From the NCBI RefSeq assembly GCF_023898315.1, contig NC_064614.1, forward strand, positions 1,051,342,432 to 1,051,406,431: a stretch of 64,000 nt of DNA, read 5' to 3'. The translations under genes and the position numbers were made by a program. The DNA is from Schistocerca nitens (taxonomy: Eukaryota; Arthropoda; Insecta; Orthoptera; Acrididae). The notes under the pieces were generated by a model. The model made no database searches. It had not been told where the DNA came from and saw only the letters and a list, made by a program, of their open reading frames with translations. Positions 54,291 to 64,000 of this stretch are shown here, in pieces. Numbering within the stretch: the stretch's first letter is position 1; each line of letters opens with the position of its first letter.

Positions 54291-55306
54291 CTCACAAAAT
54301 AATACGTATAGACATAGTCACTAACGTACACAAAATAACTGCAGCTAGTTGAAAAAAAAAACGTTGGAAGTTATTAGAGGAAACCGTAAGAAAATGTCGA
54401 CGGAGACCTTTCATTCCTCCAAAAAGTGGAGGTTATTAATGATCATGTGTTGATAAAAATACAGTATGTGGCACAGATAATATCAACACCGGAAGTAATC
54501 ACAAGTAGAATGACATTAAGAACAGTGAAAAATATCATCAATCCGCCTCCCATATAACTTAACTGCTTTTGCCTTATCAAATATGATGGTTTCCCTAATC
54601 AGTTTTAGCAGAGAATCTTTTATCTGCCTGCATTTGATGGTGTTCTTCACGCTCATATTTTCCATGCCACAGAAGAACTTGTCATTACAAATGTAAACAA
54701 AAGGGCAAATTCAGGAGGAAACTCTTGATTTTGTTTTACAGTTGAATGTTACTTTCCAAACAAGCACCCATGGCGTCCAGTTGTCGCGAAACACCGTCAA
54801 CGCGAGCGGCGGCGCGTGTACAGGAGTGCGGCGGCGTGGATGGCTATCTCGCATCCGAAAGCTGAGACCCGGTCTTCAAAATTCAAGCTACTGAACGGAA
54901 TTAAAAATGTTATGCAGACATAAGAGGTAATTTCCTCTCTTGTGTTTTGACTGGGGGAATCGCCGGCTCTTAAGGACGTAAGCATTTTGGTGATAGGTCA
55001 GTGCGCACCCATCAAGTTCGTTCGCTCTTTATACGCAGAGGCGAGAAATTTTATATTTGGAGAGAACTCACTGGAGCGCAGACAAGACCACTCACATAGT
55101 CTCTGCACTGTGATAAAATAAATACGGATTTCTCTATGGAATTTAGTTCGATTTTGCGTAGGTTTCTCTATAACAAGTAAATCCATTCGTTATGAGCAGT
55201 TCGGAATCATTATGAGTGATGATTTCGTATAGTTTTATATAAATTCAGATGTAATCGAATTCGGCGTTTAATCGCTGATAATGCACATCTTGTGTCATGT
55301 GCCCAG
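54291..55306. other. No recognisable feature
   Basis: Spacer, AT-rich except for a GC-rich island near 54770-54850. Nothing recognised. Confidence 0.4.
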
Positions 55307-55318
55307 TTGACTGTTATG

Positions 55319-55518
55319 GCCGGTCGTTGTGGCCGAGTGGTTCTAGGCGCTAGAGTCTGGAACCGCGCGACCGCTACGGTCGCAGGTTCGAATCCTGCCT
55401 CGGGCATGGATGTGTGTGATGTCCTTAGGTTACTTAGGTTTAAGTAGTTCTAAGTTCTAGGGGACTAATGACCTCAGCAGTTAAGTCCCATAGTGCTCAG
55501 AGCCATTTGAACCATTTT
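55319..55518 (+). mobile_element. SINE-1 copy
   Basis: Complete copy with the 12-bp duplication TTGACTGTTATG (55307-55318 and 55519-55530). Head GCCGGTCGTTGTGGCCGAG. Confidence 0.95.
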
Positions 55519-55604
55519 TTGACTGTTATGATCTTCTCGCAATGAGCTATGAGCCTAATTTGGCGATACATTTAGTGATGTAAAGTGGTGATCTTTGCTT
55601 TCGA

Positions 55605-55633
55605 TCTCTCTCTCTCTCTCTCGCTCGCTCCCT

Positions 55634-55677
<44 letters not shown>

Positions 55678-55689
55678 GTGTGTGCGTGC

Positions 55690-55721
<32 letters not shown>

Positions 55722-55722
55722 A
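55605..55722 (+). repeat. Microsatellite, (CT)n then (TG)n
   Basis: About 75 bp of CT repeats with CTCG and CCCT interruptions, followed by about 45 bp of TG repeats with GCG interruptions. It produces spurious open frames on both strands. Confidence 0.95.
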
Positions 55723-55982
55723 AGTAATCTGCGCGTCAATTCTGAACGTTGAAAACAAATAACTTACACTCTACGTTTGCTGATCACCTAATAGCACCGA
55801 ATCATATAGCCTATACCAAAAATTAAAAACTGGAGAAAATTATCACATCCCAAAATCCATACCCCACGAAAGACGATACTACAGGAGCACACATCACTGT
55901 AAAGCAAAAATCACCGTAGCCAAAACAGAATTAGTAGCTAGCTACCGCAAACGGGGTATAGTCACCTCCTAAAATTTAGTTC

Positions 55983-56158
55983 AAATGGTTCAAATGGCTC
56001 TGAGCACTATGGGACTCAACTGCTGTGGTCATCAGTCCCCTAGAACTTCGAACTACTTAAACCTAACTAACCTAAGGACATCACACACATCCATGCCCGA
56101 GGCAGGATCCGAACCTGCGACCGTAGCAGTCGCACGGTTCCTGACTGCGCGCATAGAG
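55983..56158 (-). mobile_element. SINE-1 copy, 5'-truncated
   Basis: Antisense copy lacking the first part of the tRNA head (no A box), flanked by AAATTTAGTTC (55972-55982 and 56159-56169). The truncation with an intact target duplication shows incomplete reverse transcription at insertion. Confidence 0.93.
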
Positions 56159-56172
56159 AAATTTAGTTCCCC

Positions 56173-56890
56173 TGCATATTTTTTTCCTCTTCTGACTGGT
56201 TTGATGCGATCCGCCACGAATCCTTCTTCTGTGACAATCTCTCCATCTCAGAGTAACACTTGCGACCGACGTCCTCAGTTATTTGCTGGGTGTATTCCAG
56301 ACATTCCGAACTATGTCTTCCTCTACAGTTTTAAGCATCTACAGCTGCATCTAGTGCCATGGAAGTTATTCCGTGATTAAAAAGACGACATATCATCCTA
56401 CCGCTTCTTCTTGACAGATTGTCCACATATTTCCTTCCTCGTCGATTATGCGGAGAACCTTCTCATTCCTTACCTTATCAGTACACCTAATTTTCAACAC
56501 ACTTCCCAGCACCATACCGCAAACGCTTCTGTTGTCTTCTGTAAATGTATATTCTCAGAAATTGCTTCCTTAAAATAAAGCCTCGATGTGGTACTAGTAG
56601 ACCTCCCATGGCGAGGTATACTCTTTTTCCCAGTGCTAGTCTGCTTTTTCTAGATACTTGCACAGTCCATTATGCGTTATTTGCTGCCTTGGTATTAGAA
56701 TTACTTAACACCTAATTCTTCGTAATTATCAATTCTGATGTTTCTCTCTATACTGTTTTCTGCTGCCTCTCATTACTTTCGTCTTTCTCCGATTTCCTCT
56801 CCAACCATGTTCTACACTCATTACATTTTTAATTCCATCCAACAGAACGAGTAAATATTCTTCACGTTCACTTAGGACAGTAGTGTAACA
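56173..56890 (-). mobile_element. RTE LINE 3' relic, antisense
   Basis: On the minus strand it contains decayed versions of KIRWTDKVRNEEV-, GHLLRHEG- and RRQRLEYIQQ-type blocks and ends with the complement of TGACTGGTTTGATGCGATCC. Frames are all broken. The 3' end abuts the target duplication of the SINE at 55983-56158. Confidence 0.65.
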
Positions 56891-56933
56891 ACAGAACTTT
56901 TATATCCCTTCACCTTGAAAATTATTCCTACTA

Positions 56934-57800
56934 CACTGAAGCACCAAGATAACTGGTATAGTCACGTATTTGAATACAAAAATATGTAGACAGGCAGAAT
57001 AAGCGCTGCGGTCGTCAGCGCCTTAATAAGACACGTGTCTAGCGCAGTTGTTAGATCGCTTCCTGCTGCTACAATGACAGGTTCTCAAGCTTTAAATTAG
57101 TTTGAATGTGGCGTTACAGTTGGCGCACGAGCAATAGGACACAGCATCTCCGTGATAGCGATGAAGTGGATATTTTCCGGTACCACCATTTCACGAGTGT
57201 CCCGTGAATACATCAAATCTCCGACATCGCTTGGACCGGAAAAAGATCCTGCCAGAACGGGGTCGAAGACGACTACAGAGAATCGTTCTACGTGACGCAA
57301 GTGCAACCCTTCCGCAAATTGATACAGATTTCAATGCTGGGCCATCGACAAGTGTCAGCGTGCGAACAATTCAACAAAACAACATCGATATGGGCTTTCG
57401 GAGCCGAAGACCCTCTTGTGTATCCCTGATGTCTGCACGACACACCGCTTTACGCCTCGCCTAGGCCAGTCAACACCGACATGACTGGAAACATGTCGCC
57501 TCGTCGGACGAATCTCGTTTCAAATTTTGTCAAAGTTATGGATGTTTGCGAGTATGGAGACCACAGTTCCGGTGGCCACCAAACTCCCCAGACAAGATCA
57601 TTATTGAGCATATCTGGAATGCCTTTGTATGTGCTCTTCAGAGGAGATCTACCAACCTCGTGCTCTTAGGGATTCATGGTGTCATTTCCCTCAAGCAGTA
57701 CTTCAGACATTAGTCGAGTTCATGACACGTCGTGTTGCGGCACTACTGCGTGCTCTCAGGGACCCTACATGATAATAGGCAGATGTACCAATTTCTTTGG
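56934..57800 (+). mobile_element. Tc1-like element (third lineage), internally deleted
   Basis: Left end CACTGAAGCACCAAGATAAC after TA at 56932-56933. The right end GTACCAATTTCTTTGG is its decayed counterpart and lacks the final bases. The transposase reads FECGVTVGARAIGHSIS (helix-turn-helix), RLDRKKILPERGRRRLQRIV (57221), DFNAGPSTSVSVRTIQ (second helix-turn-helix) and the ETCRLVGRISF block at the first catalytic region. The text then jumps to FRWPPNSPDKIIIEHIWNAF, so the part with the second Asp has been deleted. Stops and shifts are present throughout. Confidence 0.8.
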
Positions 57801-58453
57801 ATTTTTATATTTGATTTTAGAGTGGTTCCAGCTTGAGAATAAATGGAATACTTTTTTCGAAGACATATATCTCGGAAATTGCAGCGTCGTCAGGGGTTTT
57901 TAATATCATTTTTGTGAAACAGGAAAAATGATTTAACTACTTATACGCATATACGTTTGTGTTTTTAAGAGATATCTGGGAACCAGACAAAGTTTTGTAC
58001 ATATACCTTGTTATCAAATGCAATGGACTTCCAGAATGTAATGTGATTAAATGTAGTTGTTTTACTTTTGAATGCATTATGGGAACAGCAGTGATCAATG
58101 TCTTATAAATAATTACTACTAAAAACAGTCTTGATCACGATTTATTTAACAAGGTGACCGGTTTCGACCACTACTGTGGTCATCTTCAGGCAATTGAGTT
58201 GGAACCTCTTTCACAGTTCGTTACATACAACCGTATAGAACTTATTTACTTCGGAATTTTGCGACAGGCCTTGTTAAGGTAATGCTTACCGCTAACTAAT
58301 ATTATGTGCAAGACTGTATTTGTGTGTGTGTGTGTGTGTTTCTGAAACACGTGTCATTTACAGTTTATGGTTTACGCACTATATTCACAGTGGAAACTTT
58401 CTCTGTTACTGTTTACAACCTACAGAAAAAAGGCGCCAGTGAGTTAGTTAGAA
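57801..58453. other. Spacer with a hairpin motif at 58156-58190
   Basis: No gene recognised. GACCGGTTTCGACCACTACT then GTGGTCATCTTCAGG contains a perfect 6-bp stem GACCAC/GTGGTC with a 4-bp loop. A (TG)n run of about 20 bp is at 58319-58339. Confidence 0.5.
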
Positions 58454-58458
58454 TATTC

Positions 58459-59797
58459 TGTCTGGTACCACTGGCTCACGTGTAGTATCGAGTATCCCTC
58501 TTGCGACCCCATTGCCAGCATCTGTGAGGAAGAGTTTGTATCTGTGGGTTGTGTTCTTAGAAGCTCTCTGCTTGCCGATGTATGTACGTGGTTCGCTGGC
58601 CCGAAAGGGAGGCACGACGTTTGCGAATTGGCGGTTGCGCCGCGACAAAGACGGTCACGAGTTCCGAGCGGCCAGAGGCACGAGCTGTGCGAGGAGGGAC
58701 TGCGGGGAGAGAAGGTACCGGAATACTTAACTGGGATCAGTGTCGACTACAAGCAGCAGACCGACATCCCGTCGGCTGGTTGCCAACAATCATGTCGGAC
58801 GACCGCTCGTGGCCTGGCTGTCCTTCCTACCTGGCTTTCATCGCCACCACTCAGTAACCTCCGTGACGCACCGTGGATCCATGGAGCTGCCTGCTGATAA
58901 AGGGGAGTAACAGTCTGTAATCTTGGTGGTGATTTGTTTCATTGTCTACCTGCCCTCCTTATTATTTTCTGGTTTGTACCCGACCCTCAGAGTTTTACTC
59001 GGTGGGCCCTTTGGTCGTAAATATAGGCAATAGTACTGTACTAAGACACTAGTTGTCGTTTGAAAATTTCTCCCGCTATTATATTGCCTTTCCTCTCTGG
59101 TTTTTACTTCATCATTAATGTTCTAACTAATCAGCTCTTTGTCGTAAATACACCCGGAACAATTGTACTAAGGCAGGCGTTACACCGCCCGGGGTAGCCG
59201 CGCGGTCTAGGGTTGTCTTCTCACAGTCTGCACGGCTCCTCCCGTCGGAGGTTCGAGTCCTCCCTCTGCCAGGTGTGTGTGTGTTGTCCTTAGCGTAAGT
59301 TAGTTTAAGTTAGGTTAAGTAGTCTGTAAGCATAGAGACCGATGACCTCAGCAGTTTGACCCCATAAGATCTTACCACAAAATTACCATTTTTTTCACAA
59401 GTTGCCGTTAAACAAAGGAGAGGCCTCATGATTAGATTTATCTGTTAACCGGCTCAATTCCTTGACTGCAATTGCATTTAATAGTCATTAGCTATAATCT
59501 GTTCGTTTCTGTGTTTGAAAGACCGGCTCATTATTGGTTTATTCTAGGTGGATCTTGTGGTTCCGCCAAGTGAGTTCTCTTGCAATGAGTTTTCACAAGT
59601 AATATTTTAAGAAGTTCCTTCAGAACGGTCTTGATAACTGACAATCAGTTTAACTTTGAAAATATTAACAGCCAACTGTCACCAGAGCTTTACTCAAAAT
59701 AAAATTGTCAGAAGGGACGGGTTGGGATCCAGTTTCACCTTGGTCGCCGATTGAAATTAAGAGGTTGGTTGATTTGAAGTAAGCCTTATCACTGTCA
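58459..59797 (+). mobile_element. Possible solo LTR (third family), with a SINE inside
   Basis: Proposed from composition and ends: TGTCTGG at 58459 and CACTGTCA at 59797, with TATTC/TATTG next to them. The 5' third is GC-rich, the rest T-rich, with AATAAA at 59699. A SINE-2 lies at 59187-59403. The frames at 58512-58897 show no domain. There is only one copy here, so the ends could be coincidence. Confidence 0.3.
59187..59403 (+). mobile_element. SINE-2 copy
   Basis: Head CGCCCGGGGTAGCCGCGCGG, B box GGTTCGAGTCCTCCC, then TGTGTGTGTTGTCCTTAGCG and a tail GACCCCATAAGATCTTACCA. Same family as the split copy at 24154-24560. Possible degenerate duplication GGCGTTACAC/GCCGTTAAAC. Confidence 0.85.
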
Positions 59798-59986
59798 TAT
59801 TGTTTGCTAATCTGTTTAACCTTTAAGCACAGGTGCACATCTTAACCTCGAACCTTTCGACATGCAGCTTTCAAATTAAAGGCTAAGTCATCTGTTTTGA
59901 GTAATTGAATCACTCTTGTCATCAATGGGGCTTATATAGTTTTCATGTGTTGAAGAAGGGCATTTAATAAGAGAACCTGCATCCAG

Positions 59987-60162
59987 CAGCCTGCCGCTGT
60001 GGCCGAGCGGTTCTAAGCGCTTCCGCCGGGAACCGCGCTGCTGCTACGGTCGCATGTTCGAATCCTGCTTCGAGCATGGATGTGTGTGATTTCCTTAGGT
60101 TGGTTAGGTTCAAATAGTTCTAAGTGTAGGGGATTTTTTTTATTTTTTATTTTATTTTATTT
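59987..60162 (+). mobile_element. SINE-1 copy with an altered, T-rich 3' end
   Basis: Normal head and body to AGTTCTAAGTGTAGGGGA, then T-rich (TTTTA)n of about 30 bp instead of the usual CATAGTGCTCAGAGCC tail. The 9-bp duplication TGCATCCAG (59978-59986 and 60163-60171) lies outside the T-rich part, so that part arrived with the insertion. Confidence 0.85.
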
Positions 60163-60171
60163 TGCATCCAG

Positions 60172-60559
60172 AGCGGCAGTAAACACCACTGTTTCACCGG
60201 ATAACGGCTGCAGGTTCGGCCGTCTGGCAATCATTGTCATATTGTTTACTTTTTTGCAATACAGCACTTCAGATTTTCTTTGCAAAGACTACAAGCTTAT
60301 TCAACTTAAGGTTTAAAGTCAAAAGAATTTTGCAGATTTGTTCATTTTGTTAAAGAAAATGTTATGGTTAAATGCTTCGATTATCTGAAAACAACGTTTA
60401 TATATTGTTCATTAAACAGGTTGTGTGAAAAGAATGTTATATTGGTGGGTCCTCCCTTTCACGTTTTTCTTATTTCCATTAATTACCACGTCTCAATTAG
60501 AACTGGTTATCAAACGAGAAATAGTTTTGCATTGATATTAGTTTTAGAATAATAGCTAT
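60172..60559. other. No recognisable feature
   Basis: AT-rich spacer before a Penelope-like relic. Nothing recognised. Confidence 0.35.
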
Positions 60560-61625
60560 TTCTCTTATGTGGGATTTGGGAATGACATTGTGTTGTTCCA
60601 ATTGCTCTTGATGATGTTGAAGGTTTCAGTGGTAGGGATATTCTCGTACATGGAGGAGATGTCGAATGATGTGAGTACGGCACCTGTGGGTATGTTGACG
60701 TCTTTGGTTTTTTGTATTATCTCTTTTCTGTTGCGTATGCTTCTGTTGTCTGTGTACATATTATGTTTCCGCAAGTTAGTGTTCATTTATCTGGCTAGAT
60801 GATATGTGGACCCTCTTCTGAAATTTGCTACCAAATGTATCTGAATGTTCTTCTTGTGGAACTTCAGTATTCTCTTCAGTATTGGGGCATTTGGGTCCTT
60901 TTTTTGGCTAATTCACTTAATGTTTTGTGATTATGTGGCAGATACTTTTTAGATGTGTTTGTGTACTTTTCTGGTATCTTTTGTGTTGGGCAGCTGATTA
61001 GAGTTGTCAACTTCTTGCCTTGTAGAAATTTTAAGCTTTTGTGTTTGTATTCCTCCTGTTTTTTACTATCATGGTTTTGCCCTTGTCTGATCTCGTGATG
61101 AGAGCCCTCTTGTTTCTAAGTCTGTACATAATTTTATTGGAAGCTTTCCCTTCATCAATTTTTTTTCCTGTCGATATGTTTTTTTTTTTCCTTTGTTATC
61201 CATTTTATTTCTTCTGCAACTAACTCTCTTGTGAGACCTCCTTTGAAGTTTGGTTTACTGTTTCTTTCTTGTAATGTACTCACTTTCTGAGATAAGATTC
61301 TCTGCTACCTTGTGTGTAATGTGTATATTGATGTTGTATTAAGGTCCTTTTTCTAGAAGAGTTATTACTTGGTTAGTTAGTTGTATGTCGGTAAGGATAA
61401 CCAGGCGTTTGAAGAGTGTGTGGTTTGACTGCCTCCAGCTTTTTATGAGTAATGATTTTGTTTTGTTTCATTAAGTGTGGCTAGTTTCTGTCGTTTTCCC
61501 ATTTCATTTTTATTAGTGTGTCGGTTTTTTGTTTAACTGTATTCATGATGTTATTTTGTATTTTAGGGATTTTGATGTTATTTCCTAGTTCCAGATGAAT
61601 TTTGAGAAATTTGGCTTTGAATTCG
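60560..61625 (-). mobile_element. Penelope-like reverse transcriptase relic
   Basis: Minus strand, in broken frames: KKRTQMPQ and RGSTYHLARQ-like pieces near 60900-60800, then a 73-residue frame (60565-60786) with NIPTGAVLTSFDISSMYENI then PTTETFN. The SFDISSMYENIP block is the palm-domain-A signature of Penelope-like elements (SFDVxSLYTNIP type). The GIY-YIG endonuclease and the remaining palm motifs are not readable. The upstream limit is approximate. Confidence 0.65.
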
Positions 61626-61639
61626 TGTCAGCGTGTCGG

Positions 61640-62005
61640 CTCTTATCGATGGTCGTCTCTACAAACGTTGCCGTCAAGTAGAATGACACCTCGAAACGTG
61701 CAGCGCACGGTCGACGCAGGCTGGTGATAGCATTGTTATACTCTCGGAGACGTTCTCCTGCATTTGCAATGGACCTTTTGTGCTAATGGAACACACGCTG
61801 ACAGATGCGAACAATCTGCACCCGTTCAAGTTTGATGTCTCCTGCGACGGCGATGTCGCCTTTCAGCAATTGAATTCTCCGTGTTTCGGATTCAGAACTG
61901 TTCTATAGTGGTTTGAAGAGCATTATAGTGGACTAACGTTGATGTTGATAAAATTCGCCTGATGCAAATCCTATAGAATCCTTCTGGGTGCTAAAAGGAA
62001 TTCAT
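61640..62005 (+). mobile_element. Tc1-like transposase fragment
   Basis: Fragment around the second catalytic residue. Frames give CDGDVAFQQLNSPCFGFRTV and WFEEHYSGLTLM, matching the FQQDNAPCH and WFEEHSGELTLM region of Tc1-like transposases. The catalytic Asp reads L. No terminal repeat was found. Confidence 0.6.
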
Positions 62006-62009
62006 TAAA

Positions 62010-62571
62010 CTTCGGTTACACGATAAATCAGTCAAATCTAAAGGCCGTAAATTCAACTAAATATTTAGGAATTACAGTTACGAACAACTTAAATTGGAAG
62101 GAACACGTAGGAAATGTTGTGAGGAAGGCTAACCAAAGACTGCGTTTTATTGGCAGGACACTTGGAAAATGTAACAGATCTACTAAGGAGACTGCCTACA
62201 CTAGTCTTGTCCGTAGTCTCTTAGAATACTGCTGCGCAGTGTGGGGTCCTTACCAGATACGGCTGACGAAGTACATCGAAAAATTTCAAAGAAGGGCAGC
62301 ACGTTTTGTAGTATGGCGAAATATGGGTGTCACTGAAATGGTACAGGATTTGGGCTGGACATCATTAAAAGAAAGGCGTTTTTCGTTGCGAGGGGATCTT
62401 CTCACGAAATTCCAATCACCAACTTTCTCCTCCGAATGCGAAAATACTTTGCTGACACCAACCTACGTAGGTAGAAACGACCACCACGATAGAATAAGGG
62501 AAATCAGAGCTCGTACGGAAAGATATAGGTTTTAGTTCTTTCCGCGCGCTATGCGAAATTGGAATAATTGA
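62010..62571 (+). pseudogene. CR1-like reverse transcriptase C-terminus
   Basis: One continuous frame, KYLGITVTNNLNWKEHVGNV then VRKANQRLRFIGRTLGK, SLVRSLLEYCCAVWGPY, QRRAARFVVWRN, LGWTSLKERRF and finally FFPRAMRNWNN before a TGA at 62569-62571. One in-frame TAG (62533-62535) falls 11 residues before the end. The palm and endonuclease are missing. From 62119 the frame is open for 138 residues, so this is a young fragment. Confidence 0.8.
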
Positions 62572-62655
62572 AAATTGTGAAGGTGGTTCGATGAACCCTC
62601 TGCCAGGCACTTAAATGTGATGTGCAGAGTATCCGTGTAGATATGGATGTAGATT
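62010..62655 (+). mobile_element. CR1-like LINE 3' fragment
   Basis: 5'-truncated LINE with the C-terminal part of the reverse transcriptase and a 3' end GTGATGTGCAGAGTATCCGT then GTAGATATGGATGTAG, a short GATGTA-type tail. It starts within the thumb region, directly after a Tc1 fragment. Confidence 0.8.
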
Positions 62656-63599
62656 GGTCGCTATGGACGCAGACACGGCGTACGCAGATCAGTCGCCCTT
62701 TATTTATGTGAATTAAATGATCTTATCGTAGACATCTCATGACACATACCTGCACAAACATACAAACAAACTGTCGGATCCCTGATACGCAGAATCTGTG
62801 ATGTATTTCGTTCCAAAGCCGGACAAACAAACTATTACGCAGGGGTCGTTATGTTTTGGTTCATCAGTGTCTGTATCTTCTTCATTTACAAATTCATTAA
62901 AACATTTAGATACATGACAAATGTACGTCATAGAATGCCTGAACTCAGTAATTTATCTCTCAGCTCTGTACTGTGTGCAGAGTAATGTAACATATTTGAC
63001 AATAATTGCTGCTTTTACAAATGTTTTGGCAAAAATTCGTATAACCCACACGACATTATAACATGTAACAACAATTTTGCAGAAAGAGAATAAAGAAATA
63101 AGCCCACGGAAGATAGCACAAAAAGAGCTGAAAAAAGTCTGGGTAAAAACGAAAGTACAAAATGGTGTCTCGCGTTACGTGGAATTCCTCTCTAATTTTC
63201 ATTAAGAAGCACAAAAATAGGAACTGCAACATTCAAAATATGATTAATAGAAATTCCGAAGCGCAGGAACTTCAGACGGCGTAGCACTCAATGCCGAACA
63301 TGAAATGTCTTGTACGTTGTATGCGTGATGTATATAGCCAAAGCCTTTGTTATAAAGCGAAGTGAACTTTTAATATGCTGCTGTATTTGATGATATATCG
63401 TCAACGTTAAAATGTCATCTTTAGCTTTACCGTAGAGTGAATGAGAATTGGAATTACCTGCTCTCAGATGGCGATGTGGCCCGTTACTTTTGCGTACATC
63501 ACAGAAGGAAACACAAGCGTTCCCGACTGCAGTTTTGAAACGATATCTCACATCAGTCACTGGGTTAGGCTGTGTTACACAGACCATAGTTTTACACTG
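62656..63599. other. No recognisable feature
   Basis: AT-rich spacer. Short open frames on both strands have no recognisable domain. Confidence 0.4.
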
Positions 63600-63890
63600 G
63601 ACCAAATGACGCAAAACTTCCATAAAAGCTGCAGATGTGTATAAACAGAAGCTCCATGAACTCGAAGTGAACAGGATCGAAAGGAAACATACTGACAGAA
63701 ACTGGGCACCAATGCGGGCCGATATATCCTACCAACGTATAACTCTTCAAGGGCAGTAAACGTGGTATCGTGTTGTGAATGAAACAAGAGCAACAGATGA
63801 TAAGCTTAACACAATTACACAAAGCGAAACTTTTAAATGGTCTTTCTGTGAAGAAGAGGACAATCTAGAGCACATACCTATGTGCATTAA
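63600..63890 (+). mobile_element. LINE relic, C-terminal zinc-knuckle region
   Basis: Frames encode MRADISYQRITLQ, then YRVVNETRATDDKLNTIT, then FKWSFCEEEDNLEHIPMC. The Cys-...-His-...-Cys spacing fits the C-terminal knuckle (CxxC-EDxxHxxxxC) of many LINE proteins, with the first Cys lost. The family is uncertain. It runs close to the end of the window. Confidence 0.45.
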
Positions 63891-64000
63891 ATACGAGTAG
63901 ATGCTTCTGTGTTCAAAAGTTAAAGTTGCTTTAATGAATAAAACAGACCAAACGTAAATACAGATAGCCAGAGTTGAGAGGCTATCCGCCAATACAACAA

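Noticed and set aside
55555-55758. Minus-strand frame rich in Arg-Glu and Thr-His
   Set aside because: Direct translation of the (CT)n/(TG)n microsatellite.
58512-58897. Three overlapping frames in GC-rich DNA
   Set aside because: No domain, all three frames open; composition effect within a possible LTR.

Overview
The window looks like a piece of a very large, repeat-rich insect genome. The best match I can recall is a grasshopper or locust (Schistocerca type). The reasons are many copies of a roughly 195-bp tRNA-derived SINE, RTE-type LINEs with an apurinic-endonuclease domain, several Tc1/mariner lineages, and AT-rich spacers without protein-coding content. The host assignment rests on recollection of repeat types, not on a host gene. 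I found no convincing host protein-coding gene, rRNA gene or CRISPR array. Nearly all recognisable sequence is transposable-element material of different ages.

Layout: 0-3.5 kb holds a tRNA-Thr-like sequence, a SINE, three copies of another tRNA-like repeat and the first copy of a long solo LTR (1817-3177). From 5.4 to 9.1 kb there are two RTE relics and a decayed Tc1 element. A 5'-truncated RTE carrying a SINE lies at 11.9-13.2 kb. A full-length but broken RTE (14492-17762) sits inside a small palindromic tandem array. From 19 to 24.6 kb come a Tc1 relic, an antisense RTE relic and a CR1-like LINE carrying two nested SINEs. The second LTR copy, with a SINE inside, is at 26073-28093. Mariner-like and RTE relics fill 30-33.5 kb. 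An apparently intact Tc1-like transposon with a 340-aa transposase is at 36034-37455.

Between 38.3 and 42.1 kb one old Tc1-like element has been split by two SINEs and the third LTR copy. At 44.0 kb there is a mariner relic, and at 45.9 kb a 723-bp mariner deletion derivative that keeps an open 154-codon frame. Between 48.6 and 52.2 kb a second copy of the split Tc1 family carries a different solo-LTR-like insertion, which in turn carries a foldback element with tRNA-like sequences in both arms. The last 12 kb hold further SINEs, LINE relics, a Penelope-like reverse transcriptase relic and a dinucleotide microsatellite.

The most interesting items are: (1) the long LTR family with 5-bp target duplications and a 3' array of GGCCTTCAGCC-type units; (2) the mariner derivative encoding only the DNA-binding and C-terminal parts; (3) the intact Tc1 with a D-to-E spacing that I count as 32; (4) a dispersed short motif whose stem changes sequence but keeps pairing; (5) a SINE with the usual tail but a different tRNA-like head. 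All alignments were made by eye; boundaries without a stated target duplication are approximate.
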